DNA of 64,000 nt, taken from NCBI GenBank assembly GCA_958450365.1, contig CAUEEP010000939.1:372001-436000 (forward strand), in the 5' to 3' direction. A program made the position numbers and the translations under genes. Positions 21,922 through 35,500 of the stretch are shown one piece after another. Within the stretch, counting starts at the first letter, position 1; the number at the start of each line of letters is the position of its first letter. Below the pieces are notes generated by a model, which was not told where the DNA came from, searched no databases, and worked only from the letters and a program-made list of their open reading frames with translations. Source of the stretch: Mesorhabditis belari. Its lineage: Eukaryota > Nematoda > Chromadorea > Rhabditida > Rhabditidae.

Positions 21922-24900
21922 ATGAAGTTTCTCTTATTGTGTCTGGGATACACGATATCTCTCCTCATTTTTCAAGCCGGGTGGGTTTATGGTTATTAAC
22001 TTTTTCAAATGTTCATTTTTTATTTACAAAATTGCCCAATTTTGAAAGTGCATTTACTTATCTGTTGTTCGCTTGCTAAAATAAACTCTAGTTCGCAAAT
22101 TACTTAAATAACAGAACGAAATTAAAGAAACAAAGTAGTCATTGAATGCAGCTAAACGAAAAAGTCTAACAAATAAGCGCAAAAAAAGTTCTTGGTCGCA
22201 TTTAAAACGAATTTTTAACTTTCAACTTATCAAGATCTCGTTTAGGTTTTTGCTCAAACGTAAAGAAATACACATTCGTTCAACTTGCCGAGATGCGCCG
22301 ACCGGAAGCAACAACTGCTGGATGAAGCCACAATACAACAAGGTACCAATTGCTGGTTATAATCAGTTAGGTATAGCGATGTGAAGTGAGGAAGAATTCA
22401 GGTAAAGGGTGCATTTGCGTCCGGTAGTTATTGGGGGATAACTTTTCTCTCTAACTTTTTAGATATTTACTAAGTAAAACGTTCCCTAAACACTTCCTAA
22501 TGTACACATTTGATTTGTATTCTTGGACTACTTCGCTTATAATTATCGTAATCGTATAGGGACTTTGTTTTTTAAATTTTCAATCATATTTCTTTTCTAG
22601 GTGATCCTTATGATCGTTGATGCTCTTCGTCACGACTTTATTTTGCCGCAAAGCGACACAAACATCGCACCTTATCTAAACCAGGTACGTACGTTGTTTG
22701 ATCTTTTGATGTTGTGAGAAGAGCTGTCTGCTAAACGAATAAAAATATAGAATAATTCAATAATACAATTCTTAACAAAAATGGTTTAGATGAAATTTGC
22801 CGCCTCATTAGCGAACTCGTCGATTCTTTCATCGATCATTGCCGATCCACCCACAACCACTCTGCAAAGATTAAAAGTACGGTTTATAAAAAGTCTTTCA
22901 CTTTTCTAATTGCAGGGAATCACGACTGGAACTCTTCCCACTTTCATTGATGTCTCTGATAATTTCTCCCCGAATGCCAATGTAAGCTTACTTGCTGTAA
23001 AGCTAGACCAATTTTTTTGCTCAGATCAACGAGGACAACATTATCGATCAACTGATTTCAAAGGGTCTAAATGCAACGCTGATTGGTGATGATACTTGGG
23101 TAATTTGAAAATTTACAGCTTCCAAATGTATTAATTTAGGTGTCACTATATCCAGATCGTTTCCATCGTTCTTACCCGATGTCATCGTTTGATGTTCACG
23201 ATCTACACGGAGTCGACGATGGTATTTTGAGTTGGTGAGGTCATTTTGTATCATTACTGATTTTATCTTTAGAAGTGCTACCAGAAGAGCTTGCAAGAAC
23301 GGACACACAATTTTTGATTCTTCACTTTCTTGGCGTTGATCATTGTGGGCATCGTTATGGACCTGATCACCCGGAAATGGCAAAGAAGGTATGTTTCAAA
23401 ATGGGCGGATGTAAAACGTCAAACAAAGGGTTTAAGAAAGACATGTAAATTCTCCCAACTTTGTTTTTACGACTTGTTTAAGAAAAACATCACGACATCT
23501 TGCAAGTTAAAAATATGCGAAGATATGACGAAAATTGCACCCATTCAGAACTTTAAGCGTGCCAACTCTGATTAGCTATTTCAATGTCACAAGCTTGCGA
23601 ACAATAAAAAATCTTTATTGATTTGACTCATCATCATCGTCACTGGGTAGGGTGAAGAGCACTCGGGGTTCGGTGTGGCGATGAGTCGTCTGTGACGCTT
23701 CCACATCGAAATCCATCATTCCGTTGTGTTTCATTTCGCAATACGCCCGCTCTTCTTGTCGAATGTGGTGCTCTTGTAAATGTTCCTCTTCGATACTGTG
23801 AAAGGTGGATGAGGTGGAGATTTTGCGAAACTTTTTCGGCAAATGCAGTGAGAGAGGTCTCTAAATTTAGAGGGATGATCGATATCTTGAATGAATAGAA
23901 GTGATATTGGTGCTATTTTAACCAACGGAACAAAAAACAGTGAGAGAGCTTTAAAGTTGCATTTTGCAATATACTCACAGTAAGGTTTCGGGGCACTTCA
24001 GTTGAGGGACTCCAATCTGGATCACTTGAACTTCCTTCACCAAATCCTTGATCAACATCACCTAGAATATTGTCTTCTGTTAAGAATCATTTTCCATTCT
24101 TACAATTATTCATTGCCAAGGCCTTCTTTGCCAATTCCAAGTCGTCTTCCTCGCAAACATGGTTACTTATGTGTTGTGCACACAAGGGGTGAATTCTTCG
24201 TTCTTTTTCTCTCCTTTGCAATGGATCCACTTGTGTTTGTCGTGGTTTGCAAAGATCGTGTCTAAAAAGGTTTATGAGATATCTATTTTTGAGTTGAACG
24301 ATTTGAAATTCATTTGATGGTATTTTGCAAGCAACTTACCTGACCATCAATGGAATGATTCCCTCTTTGCGCCGACTACGGTAACAGCATCCTGAAGCAT
24401 TGAATGAATTGTCTGGTTTTCATTTTTGTTTAAAATTTAAGAGTGCAAAAATAGTCAATACAAAAAAATATTGGTACCTGCGCGAGGGGTCGAGTCGGTG
24501 CGCATTCTTGATCCGATTGAGATTTTTGAATGTCTTCTCCAATGTGATTTGCTTTGGGATTACCTTGAGGAAATCCGACTAATCCAGCAAACACTCTAAG
24601 ATCATTACAGATAACAAAATTTGTTTTAAGAAACAAAGCTATAGAGAGATGAGATTCGATGAAATTTTTCTCAATGGATTTACAAAGAAATTTTCATGCA
24701 AATCATAGAGATCGAGCAAAAAAGAATCAAAATCGAAAAATCTTTCCCGAATTCGATTTTTGAGGTGATCAAAAAGTTTTGTGAACGCGATGGGGTGTTA
24801 TAAAAAAGGGGTGAAAAGTGAAAGATAGGCGGAGGGGGAAAGAATCGGTTTGATCATGTCCAAACCGCCCCCTTTTCTCCAGCAAAAGAACATCGTGCAG

Positions 24901-27900
24901 CTTTTTTGAGCAATTCGGGCGTCCATTTTTTTTCGTTGTTGACATAGGCATGAGCTGGCCGCCATCGCCACACACGGAATGGATCCTCTTCCTTTCCTTT
25001 TGCATCTCATGAGACGGCGAGAGACACTCCTCTATAACCACTCGAACCGAATATTCCCGGAAAAGGCGCATGTGGGAGCTTGTGATTGGAATTTTGACAC
25101 GTTACGCGTTTATGCTTCAAAGCTAGGGTCAACAAAAGCATCGTTTTTTCAATGACGTGACTCATGAGTATGAACATAAAGGTTAGGTGTTTGATCAGGA
25201 GGAACGTGAGGAATGAGTATGAAGCAAGGGCTTTTGTTTTCTAAAATAAATGACGGCAAAATTTTATTCGCATATTTCAAAATAAGTCTAATAAATTTCC
25301 AATGGGGAAGTAAGGATTTCAACTTTAGAGCAAGTCTATCACTGCATAATATACCTACAAATTTAGCTCCGTCAAATGGACACTACGATCGAGTACATTG
25401 TAAAACGAATGCGACAGGATGAATTGTTGGTGGTGATGGGCGATCACGGAATGACAACAACGGGAGATCACGGGGGCGAGGCTTTTGCCGAAATCACCGC
25501 CGGATTATTGGTGAGATGTGTTTTTGTTTTTTTGTGTGGAAGTAATGAAACGTGGCAATTAAATGTTTTCGAATGAGGTTCGCGATATTTGCTGTCATTA
25601 TTGACTTTGCTGTCCGGTGTTATGTTTCATGTAAAATGACGGGGAGGATGGTTGATGAAATTGACCGGCAATTTCAATAAAATTTCAATAAAAAAATTAA
25701 GTTGTTTATTGATAGCTTTATCGGAAAATTTTGTAGAATACTTTTTAGATTCACTCACCGTCGACAGCCTTTCAAACTCCAACTCTTCCACCCCGTCAAA
25801 TCGATCTTCTTCCATCACTCTCACTTCTCCTCGGCCTCCCGATTCCATTCTCAAATCTCGGCAATGTAATTCCTGAGCTTTTCCCCGTGGAGCTTCAAAG
25901 GAAACTTGCTGTACAACTAAATTACGAACAAGTTATCAGGTTTTTGGTTTTTTAGTTGTAAAATTTATCTCTTTTTTAGATTTGCTCGAACTTACTCCTC
26001 ATCAAACGCTCTTTCGTTGAGTGAGTTCTCACTTTTCGATGACAGGGATCTAGATGAGAATGATCAATTGAAGGTAAACTTTCATTTTTGGATACAAGAA
26101 GATCATTTCTAGACACTTCAAAGAATTCAACAAGCTCTGCGTGCTGCTTGGACTCAATTTGACACAACGATCATCATCGTCGGACTCGTTTCAATAGCGG
26201 AGTGCATTCTCTACAACTTGAGGTAGTAAACTTGTTTTCTTTTTCTAAGTATTCTTTTTAGTGATGAGCCGAGTTCTTTTACCCAATGGATTGTACGCAG
26301 CGGGCTGCTTTTGCTACAATTTAGCGCTTTTTTTGGAGGTCCGCTTTCAAGAATATCTGTACACCAATCTTGCTATCATACTTTTAAATAGTTACATCAA
26401 CAAATCCAAAGTTTAGGTAGCGAAAACCCATCGGTACCACTGTTGCTGGGCACTCTTGTGATTCTATCAATCTTTCATCTGTTACGAATTATCAAACTTG
26501 CCACCCTTATTAGGAGTCGTTCAAAAATGGTAAAATTTTATTGTTGAACTTGCCAAGACCACGATTTAGATGACAAATCTGCTGTTCACGATTCTGCCGT
26601 GCCTATGCTTTTTCTCAAATTCGTTCATCGTGCGCGAAACTGATGTCCTCCGATTTTTCCTTCAAACACTCGTTATTCTATCGCTTGCCATAAAAACTAG
26701 CAGGTTTGCAAAATTTTTCATTTGTTATTTTTAATTTTCATAGTTGGAAGAAAAAGCTTGGTGGTGGCAAGATGAACGTCAAAATTCTACGTCAGCTCGT
26801 TTTCTCTGACGAGGCATTGGTATTTTGATCTTTAATGGTTTTTATTTATTGCTTTTCAGATTCCAATTTTAATGATTGCACTTCTACGACTTGCACCATT
26901 TTTTCATCGCTGCCGAGAAGAGGAAATAAACTGTGTTCAATACTTTCCAACGATCCTTTCAGCTTCACTTCCAGGTTCGGTCAAGAACTTTTAAGAACGA
27001 ACAAGGTTTTTAAAATCAAAGTTGGTGCTTATAGTTGGATAAAAAGCCCCAATTAAAACGAACTACCATTACAAGCTCTAAACTTGTTCATTTTCACATT
27101 TCAGGAGACATTCGTGTCATGCGTCTACTGTTAAGCATTTTCTCTTCATCAACCCTCTCCTATCTGATCGGACAACGAGCACACTGGTTATTGGGAAACT
27201 TTTTTGGCGATACAATATGTGGGTTTTTACCTTTTACTGAGCTTTTTGCTGAACTTTTTACGGACGAAAAATTCGGATCCAAACTTTATTTTACACAAGT
27301 AAGCAATTGCGCTTAAATTGAATACAAACAGCGACAAAGAAAATATGAACAAAGGCGGGGGCTGAAAGCCCAAATTCTTGAGTGAACAAAGGAAAAAAGG
27401 AGGGCAAAACGGGTGATTGGGATTCTTTGTTCACATCTGCACGACGGATGGTGGTTGAGATGGATCGGCGGTTGGTGATGGCTGAGATGGTTCGGCGGAC
27501 TGAGCGGTTGGGACGGCTGGTGGTGGCTTGTCGTTTGATGATGACGAGGTGGAGTTGCCCTGGCTGTTCTTCGAGTTCCTCTTCTTTTTACCCTTCGATC
27601 TAAAAAAAATGATCAATGCAAAATATGCAAAATGTGTACGACTAAAATAGCTCACACTTCAACATAACTATCACCAAGGTTTTAATGCAGAGAAAAAAAA
27701 TCATAAACCCTTCCCTCTTCCCGCTGCTGTTTCGAATCTTCCTCGGCGGCTCCTTGATATGTTTCTTTTTCTTTTTCGTCTCTGTTGCCTGGCTCTCGTT
27801 CGCTGGGCCTAAACATTAAATATCAAATATTAGGAATGACCCCCACTTTTCTTGACTTCGTTGTTGCTTTCGGTGGGCAGTGGCGGAATAACGGTGTCGA

Positions 27901-30339
27901 ATTGCGATATTGTCACAGCGTTGCCGGTTGACATCGACGAGATGGGAAGGCTCAATTGAATTGGAGCCGTTGTCGACAAGGAATCGGTCGTCGTTGTAGT
28001 TTGCGTGGGTAGCCCTGTGCTCTCTGAAAAGGAACATTATAATTCAAGGGTTCATAAAACGGTTAAACTAGATAACTAAGGTTACTTGAAGCATGTGATG
28101 TCGACGATTTTGCTTCGACAATCGGTAGAGAGGCGTCTTGTGCGGCAGTTGATGTAGTTGGAGACGTCGGCTTTGAGGAGGCGAGGCGCTCAGCGCCGAG
28201 ACGAGCGGCATTCTAAAAAAAAGACTTTGTAATGAATGAGCGAAATGGTTAACTCATCACCAAAATGTTTAATCTAGTTTGCAAGATTGAAAGACTTTAT
28301 TTTTTTATTAAATTAAAATATCCAAACTGCTACCTTGCTCCTGGATTGGATCTCATGCGTCGAGTTGAGATCGGCCCCATCGTCGTGTTTTTTCGGTGCC
28401 GGCGTCATGCCCATCGAAGCAATGGTGCCGTGATGTGTTGGTGGTGGATGGATTACAACACCCTAGAAAGAAAAGAAGATCAATCAAGCCAAAAGTTCTA
28501 AAATTTACACTTATGATTGGCTGAGCGGTGTTTGTAGAAGTGGAAGGCCCGGCATTGTTGCTACAGACTCCGAGCGCTGTGTTCACACTCTCGGTTGACT
28601 TGGACGCCTTTTTCGGTGACTTCTCGGGGGCTGCTTGCTAAAATTTACATAAAGATAGCTTTACTAGATGTTTACTAGTGTCTAAAAATCAAACGACCGC
28701 AATGCCTGTGTAGAGTGGCTACTCCATTAAAATAACACGTTCATATAACGTTTACGGTAACAAACCAAAACAAACTCAAAAATCCCAACCTGCTTGAGCT
28801 TGATGTAGATGAAGGCGGCAATGGCCACCACAGCCAGCACGACGATTAGTAGCATCCGAAGAATATGCGTAGCAAATATGATGAACTCCTCCCTCTAGAC
28901 TTCCTTATAAATGACCTTTAAATGTAAATTTTGGTTCTTCAAATGTAAATTTTGTGATTGATAAATTCAAATTTTAGCCATCAACAGAGCGGAGACTGCA
29001 TCGGCGACTCGTTTGACGCAGGCTTTTGTTTCGCTCGAACTGTTTGCTGTTTATTTCAATTGGGCTCTCGATCTCACGCAACACAACGATGATAATGTGT
29101 GAGTGCTTTTCAAACAATAAGTGAATTTTTTGGCGTTGTTTAGTTTTGATAAACAAGCACTGGTGTAAAACATTCACCTTTCTTTAGGAAATTCGCATTG
29201 CTGGTGACGAGTTGGGTGGTTTATGGAATCTTCGGCCTTGTTCTTCTCATCAATATCTTTACGAAAGCTTCCGCCACAAATGAGACAAGGTGAGGTAGTT
29301 TAAATATTCGACTAGCCAGTACAATTGTTGAAGAAAACTCTTTATTGGGATTTTTTTATGGAAGTTCGAATTATGGGGTTCTTTCAGTATCGAAACCTTT
29401 AGTAAATGTTTCATTTTTAGTGCTCTTGGTCTCAACTTGAACATACTCCACTCGCTGATTCCCGTGCTTTTGCTGCTGTTGGGTGATGGGATGGCGCCTG
29501 GAGTGGCGATTTTTACCTTTTTGACCCTTCGACTTCCCACTGTTGTACATCATGGTAAATTTAGTCATTTAAACCAAATTTCATTTATTTAGAGCTTTTG
29601 CAAGCTGCTGACACATTGCTTTTGGCCCTTGGCTTTTACTTCTTGGGACATTCACCGACTTTGACTGCTATTCCATGGTAATTTTTTAGGTTTTATTAAA
29701 TAGATTGTTAAGTTGTCGTTAATTTTTATCAATTAATGCATTTTCTGATTGAAAATTGATTTTAGGACAGCCGCTTTTGTGGGAATTTCCGGAGCATGGG
29801 GTTGGAGAATTTTACCAGCATTGCTTATTCTCTCTCACTTGTATGCATCAACTCTACTTGTTTGTGCAAGGCTTCTAATTCAGGTAAAAGCTTAACTTGC
29901 CTTGTAAAAATATATTTTTAGCTTATTAAGTTAACTCAATCATCTAATTTTAGCAACCGGTAAACACTTCGTTATTGATCGCCACCGTTGCCGTTCGAGC
30001 ATTGGCTTCTTCGGCAGCTTGCGCCATTTTACGAAGACATTTAATGGTCAGCTTTTCGCTACTTACAATTTGATAAAATTGACTGCAATAACAAATAAGA
30101 ATTTGTAAAAGAAAGCTAAAGATTAATATAAATTCTCTATCTTCTGTATTTTTAACATCACTTTCAGTATAACTTTGGAACCAAAAATAATTCTTTAAAC
30201 AACTTAACTATTCTAATAGCTTTTTATTCAGGTTTGGAAGATCTTTGCGCCTCGTTTCATCTTCGAATCGATCGGCTTCCTCGTGCTTCTCGGCGTGGTT
30301 TCAATCTTCAGCTTTTTAAGGAGACGCTTCATTGTTTGA
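21922..30339 (+). CDS. PIGO: GPI ethanolamine phosphate transferase 3 (PIG-O), 864 residues
   Basis: PIG-O is an ER membrane enzyme that adds ethanolamine phosphate to the third mannose of the GPI precursor, the group joined to proteins. Exons: 21922-21980, 22246-22342, 22601-22684, 22790-22876, 22916-22981, 23025-23099, 23140-23221, 23273-23388, 25367-25510, 25749-25939, 25980-26073, 26113-26222, 26262-26338, 26417-26529, 26570-26703, 26744-26819, 26860-26974, 27105-27218, 28978-29098, 29188-29289, 29421-29554, 29593-29677, 29766-29883, 29954-30046, 30232-30339; total 2595 nt. An N-terminal signal anchor is followed by the alkaline-phosphatase-type domain: [65 protein letters not shown]. Then come many membrane segments ([24 protein letters not shown]) and the ending [21 protein letters not shown]. 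Metal-binding residues look intact. Human PIG-O is about 1089 residues; the shorter length falls in membrane loops. Two introns hold antisense genes. Confidence 0.95.
23640..25071 (-). CDS. Antisense gene nested in PIG-O intron 8; unrecognised 228-residue protein
   Basis: Exons from the start: 24866-25071, 24564-24595, 24340-24391, 24104-24261, 23979-24061, 23640-23795; 687 nt with consistent phases. It lies wholly inside a 1978-nt PIG-O intron, on the opposite strand. The protein is basic with scattered Cys/His ([18 protein letters not shown], then [24 protein letters not shown]) that could bind zinc, followed by [10 protein letters not shown] and an Arg/Ser/Thr-rich tail. No signal peptide or membrane segment. 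An in-frame ATG also occurs at residue 23. I do not recognise the family. The last exon is also open in another frame (to 23615), so the C-terminus is the least certain part. AATAAA on the coding strand lies just downstream, near 23596. Confidence 0.6.
27431..28855 (-). CDS. Antisense gene nested in PIG-O intron 18; single-pass membrane protein, 300 residues
   Basis: Exons from the start: 28790-28855, 28509-28637, 28334-28462, 28086-28212, 27841-28023, 27709-27808, 27431-27599; 903 nt, all phases consistent. Exon 1 is one hydrophobic segment ([20 protein letters not shown]), a signal anchor. The rest is hydrophilic, Ser/Thr/Pro/Lys-rich and probably disordered: [31 protein letters not shown], a [13 protein letters not shown] basic cluster, and a [20 protein letters not shown] tail. 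The family is not recognised; the long tail is probably cytosolic or lumenal depending on anchor orientation. It lies wholly inside a 1759-nt PIG-O intron on the opposite strand, like its neighbour at 23.6-25.1 kb. The stop at 27431 is certain in this frame. Confidence 0.75.
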
Positions 30340-30778
30340 GTTTAAATCACCTAATACTTATGGTACTATCATTTTCTCTTATCCAGGTTACTGTATCGTT
30401 ATCCATTTACCTTTTTCCCCATTGCTCGTCCTTGTAACATTCCCAGAAATTCTTGTTTTTATCTAACATTACTGCTGTGCCTTTTTCTCCTCTCTCGAAT
30501 TGCCAAATGTATATCTTGTATCTTTCTATGTTTTATCATATCTTGTTTTCTCGGAAGGAAATATTTACAGCTACCCATCAAGACGCACGGAAACACAAAA
30601 AAAACAATAAAAATCACAAGGAGATCTCGAGAGTTTTTGCAATACTTGTAATGGTTTGCATGAAAAATTTACAATTCACATTTTGATTTCAAAATTTGAT
30701 AAAGAAATTGTGGAGAATCACTGTGTTTTACCCAAATTTTCGTTTTGCCTATACAAATTCGTAATTCTTTTCAGCATT
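30340..30778. other. Gap between convergent PIG-O and GPCR genes
   Basis: 439 bp with AT-rich 3'-end-like sequence (aacaataaaaatcac near 30602-30616). No coding signal I can support. Confidence 0.6.
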
Positions 30779-32340
30779 TCAATATTCGTTGATTGGCGTT
30801 GAGATTGGCAGGTCGGGCTTTGTGGGAACGGCCGTGAAACCCGTCGAACGACGATCGAAAAGGCGGAAAAACTGAAATTTTGGAGTAAATAAAGTTTATA
30901 TTTTGACGGAGTTCTCGAGGTTCAATTTTAACATTTCTACAACGAACCTATTACTTGGAAGCAAAAAGTGTGATCAGTCCCAACTTTTCAGCTTAATCCC
31001 ACCCGATTCCCTAGCAGTTCGGAGTCATTTGGGCGGAACAAGAACTGTTCACATCCCCTGCCTTGACCACTCCGACTCACTCGTCAATCCGCCAAAGAAT
31101 CGCGGAACAGTCAGCGAATGGATTACGTTATCGTCATCTCACAAGTAATCCCAACCCTTTCGGCAAGACCCTTTTTATGACCCCCTCTCCGGTCGTGTGC
31201 CAAAAAGCGCGCGTTTATGAGCGCGCACAAAGAACGCCCCTTGTTGATTCTTGCTGCCCGCTTTTTTTCAGTTTTTTTACGATTTTTTCGAAAACTTTAA
31301 TACAATTTTTTTTTGTGAATTTATAATTTATTAGTATTAGAGCTAAAATTTAAGCAAAATCTTTCATTTAGATGAATTTTTGACCTTAAATCACTTATTC
31401 TAAGCCGGTCGAAAATTTCGAGGATTTTTGACTTTTTTTAGGAAATTTTTTCATTCAAAAATTTTCAAATTTACTTAAAATTGTAAATAGATTTAAATCT
31501 AGATTTTGTAAGGATAAACCGTGCTTTTTCTGTGCTTTTTCTTGTGCTTTTCTTGTGCTTTTCTTGTACATTCCATTTCGCAGCACTCACCCTGTGCCTT
31601 TCCGGTGTAAAGGCGGTGGCTTTCGTGAGCACGACGCCGCTGTCTTGCTCGGTCGATTTCGGACAACACGCACCGAATGTCAACAGGAATTCCCTGGAAT
31701 TTCATTTTAAGCACAGGAACAACAGGAACAACAGGAATTCCCTGGAATTATCTAGAATGGTTATGGTTTCAAGTGAATCACGATTTTTGCTATGTGCAGT
31801 TTTATTGGATTTCCTGACGCCTAATTTTAAGCGATTTTTGATCGCTAAGGTTGACAAGAAAGTCTTTTTTGCTTCACCAAAATTCCACAACAAAAGCAGC
31901 TATCAGACTTTTGTATGTTTAAAATTAAAGATCAATATCTTAAGCTAAAAACAGCGCCACAACTTTTTATTCGCCTTCGTTTGGATACACAGCGCGTGCA
32001 AAGAACACTAGCCACTAGTGGCTAGTGTTCTTAGAAAAAGTGAAAGGAAAATCCAAAGTGGGGATCGAACCTATGAGGTCACGCTCCGGAAACGAATGCC
32101 GTACCGTTCGGCCACGGCTACACCGAACGCAAGAACTGAACCGAACGGCTGCACAGCAAGAAGGCCGTTAAGAGCACATCTTCAGAGTCTTAACAAAACT
32201 TTCGACGCTTATAACTCCTTGCAGAGTCATTTAGCGAAAACGGAACTGATATTCGGAATCAGTATAAAATTCTGCGTCTAATAGGATAGGTCGCATAGCA
32301 TTTGACCGGCCCAGCGAGCCAACCAGCCAGTCAGCCAGCT

Positions 32341-32373
<33 letters not shown>

Positions 32374-32435
32374 ACCAGTCAGCCAGCCAGCCAGCCAGCC
32401 AACCAGTCAGCCAGCCAGCCAGCCAGCCAACCAGT

Positions 32436-32467
<32 letters not shown>

Positions 32468-32481
32468 CAGCCAGCCAACCA

Positions 32482-32519
<38 letters not shown>

Positions 32520-35500
32520 CAGCCAGCCAACCAGTCAGCCAACCAGTCAGCCAGCCAGCCAGCCAGCCAACCAGTCAGCCAGCCAACCAGCCAACCAGCC
32601 AGCCAACCAGCCAGCCAACCAGCCAGCCAGCCAGCCAGCCAACCAGCCAGCCAACCAGCCAGCCAACCAGCCAGCCAACCAGCCAGCCAACCAGCCAGCC
32701 AACCAGCCAGCCAACCAGCCAGCCAACCAGCCAGCCAAGCCAAGCCAAGTTCACCTTCCCTTGTAAGTCTTGCACCCTTGAACCTTATCTAAACCATTAT
32801 CTAAATGAACGAGTCTTAAACTACGAAATATCAAACGATTTCTTTCATTATCTTTGATTGTTGATGTAACTTTTTGAGCACTATCTTTTTCTTTTCACAT
32901 CAAAATAGGTTTGTTTAGAAGAAATGATCAAAATGGCATCATCGGTTGTCGCTTTTAAACACTCAGCTTCTTGCTAATGAAAAATCTTGAAAGAAAAGCT
33001 TTTCAGAAACTTTTAAAAAGTCATTTGCAAAAGAGAAATGATTTGGGTATCTAATAAACAAGAAAAAACCCGTATTTCATTTGATAGCTTGAGATTTATT
33101 CTATTAGAAAATGAATTTCGGTGAAGGCTTTAGTGTTTAGCGTAATTTGCTGCTATTTCTCACCTCCTGAACACGTGGCTCATCAAAGCGTAGAGGACAA
33201 AATTCACTGAAGAATTGATTAGTGAAAGTAAATCGAATGTGTTCCCCAAAATCCCGGAAAGACCCTGCAGACGGGGATTGAAACCTGAAGCTTTTCTTTG
33301 GTTATTTTATTATCAAATCATCTCATTATTTTATTTAGCCTAACTTCTTTAACGTTCTTTAACTTAACAGCTTTCAATGTTTTTCACTCACCAGCAGCAA
33401 GCCCTAACAATCCCTGTGGAGCCTCGGTGACAAGGAAAACGGCAACGATTCCCGTCAACATTGTCGTTGTGCGTTCAGCCTGGAATTTGGAATTTGGAAT
33501 TGGAAGCTTCAGCCAGCTCTTGTGCCAGCTTCAGCTAGCTCTTGTGCCAGCTTCAGCCAGCTCTTGTGCCAGCTTCAGCCAGCTCTTGTGCCAGCTTCAG
33601 CCAGCTCTTGTGCCAGCTTCAGCCACTTTTCGATCCACTAGAGTCTAGTTTTAATACAAGCAAGAGAAGTCGTAGAGCTGAACATGGAAATTTGGTCATG
33701 GAGTTAGTCATGGAGTCATGGAGCTAGTTTTGAGTTAACAATGTTGCACAGAAGTAGGGATGATCCAGCCAAGTCAGCTTGAACTCTGGCTCTGACAGTC
33801 CAGAAGTAATGCTAGGCCAGGCCAAATCAGAAGCCATGATCTGGTTTTCTGCGGGCAAGCCGGTCCAGGCCGATCTTCTAGAGCCGATCTTCTAGAGCCG
33901 ATCTTCTAGAGCTGATCTTCAAACCCGACTCTGAATCCAGGCCTGGCCAGCCTGGGAAAGTCGCCTTTAAGCCATCAGTCCAATTACCATTAGAGTGTGT
34001 TGCTCATGATTAATGCGATTAAGACAAGATTCCGGTAACTTAAAGACAAGTTCACGGTAACCAACTACAAGATCACTTTTTGGAAAGCATTAATTGCATA
34101 ATCTCTTTTTCGTAAGCCCCCAAAATTGGAGTCGATTTGGTGACTGGTTTTCAGCAATCATTTCCACAATTCTTTCCCTCCAAAAATCCCCGATGCGTAA
34201 AAAAGGGGATTCTTTTGAAGAAAAAGGGCGAAAGACAAAGAAAAAGCCTTAAAAATCGCAGTATCCCGAAGAAAGATTAGAAGAAAATGTCAGAATTTTC
34301 AATTTTTAACATCCCTTGAACTTCTGCGTGAACGGTTCCAAAGAAAAATTGCCTTACTCGAAAATTTCTCGAAAATTTCCCCCATTCTTTTGCATTTTCT
34401 CTTTACTTTTCTTTTGTTTTTATCGTTTTCTTTGTTTCTTTTTCCTTTTCTTTATTTCTTTTCCCATTTTTCGAACTTATTTACTCATTCTGGAGAAAAC
34501 GCCCACTGAAACACTCGAAATTTCCTTTTCTTTCTTCTTTTTCAACTTTCTAGTCTAATTTTTGAACATTTGGATTGAACAATGAAAACTTTGAATTTTG
34601 AAAAAACTAGAGAAAGCTTTGGCTAATGTTTTAACAAAAAAACTGGATACAGAACATAAAGTATTGGGTTGGTGAATTGAAAACTGCCGGCTATTGTCAT
34701 ATGTGACAGTTTGAGCACTTTCTTCAAAAGAAACCCATTTTGGTGTCAATGGAAAAGTTGTAGAGAATCAAAAATTAGGCTTATATCCAAATTTTCAGAA
34801 CGATTCAAAAACTGGTTTTCAAGAAATGCCAAATTTACGAATTTTCACAAAACTTGCATTTTAGGCGAAACTACTAAGTGTATCTTTTTGGAAATTTGGC
34901 TATAAGCCTAATTTTTGATTCTCTACAACTTTTCTATTGACACCAAAATGGGTTTCTTTAGAAGAAAGTGCTCAAACTGGGACATTCCTCCATTTTTGAG
35001 TCTCACACTTGTCTCACACACAAACCAAAATCCTACTACGAAAGAGGAATCCGCAAATTGCCTGTAAAATGGGCAGAAGTCGTCAATAATAATGGAAATT
35101 ATTTGGAATGAATTCATGGTTTTATGTTGAATAAATTTTAGTTCAAAGTCCGGCAGTTTTCAATTCACCAACCCAATAGATTTTTTCTCATTTCAAAGAG
35201 AAACACAAAATTTATCCAGTAAAACAATACTTTCAAATAATCAGATAAAAACAAATGATTCGAAAATCTGAATTTTCAAAAAAATGATTTGAAAAATGAA
35301 AAATGAAATGAAAAAGAAACGACGACGCGGCGCTCCCATCGACTACCTCCAAATGGCGGCGACGTCAATTGGAGTGCGACGTCGCGATTCAAAAGAAGCA
35401 GTCAAAAATTAGCTTTGAAAGTTTTTCGTTTTTCAAAGTCTCGCAGTTTTCAATTCACCAACCCAATACATTTTTTTTCCCCCTAACCTGTGAATTCCCA

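Noticed and set aside
24841..25010. Alternative frame [18 protein letters not shown] on the - strand
   Set aside because: It looks protein-like, but it begins after a stop, lacks an ATG and its phase does not join the next exon, while the [11 protein letters not shown] frame joins in phase through all six exons.
30993..31148. Exon-like + strand frame after acceptor ttttcag (SLAVRSHLGGTRTVHIPCL)
   Set aside because: Ends neatly at a stop, but no upstream + strand exon exists after PIG-O, and the area is an intron of the GPCR on the other strand. Kept as a doubt, not a feature.
32302..32766. Long open frames on both strands (SQPA and WLAG repeats)
   Set aside because: They follow from a 12-bp CCAG repeat that cannot hit a stop; no splice sites or flanking coding sequence.
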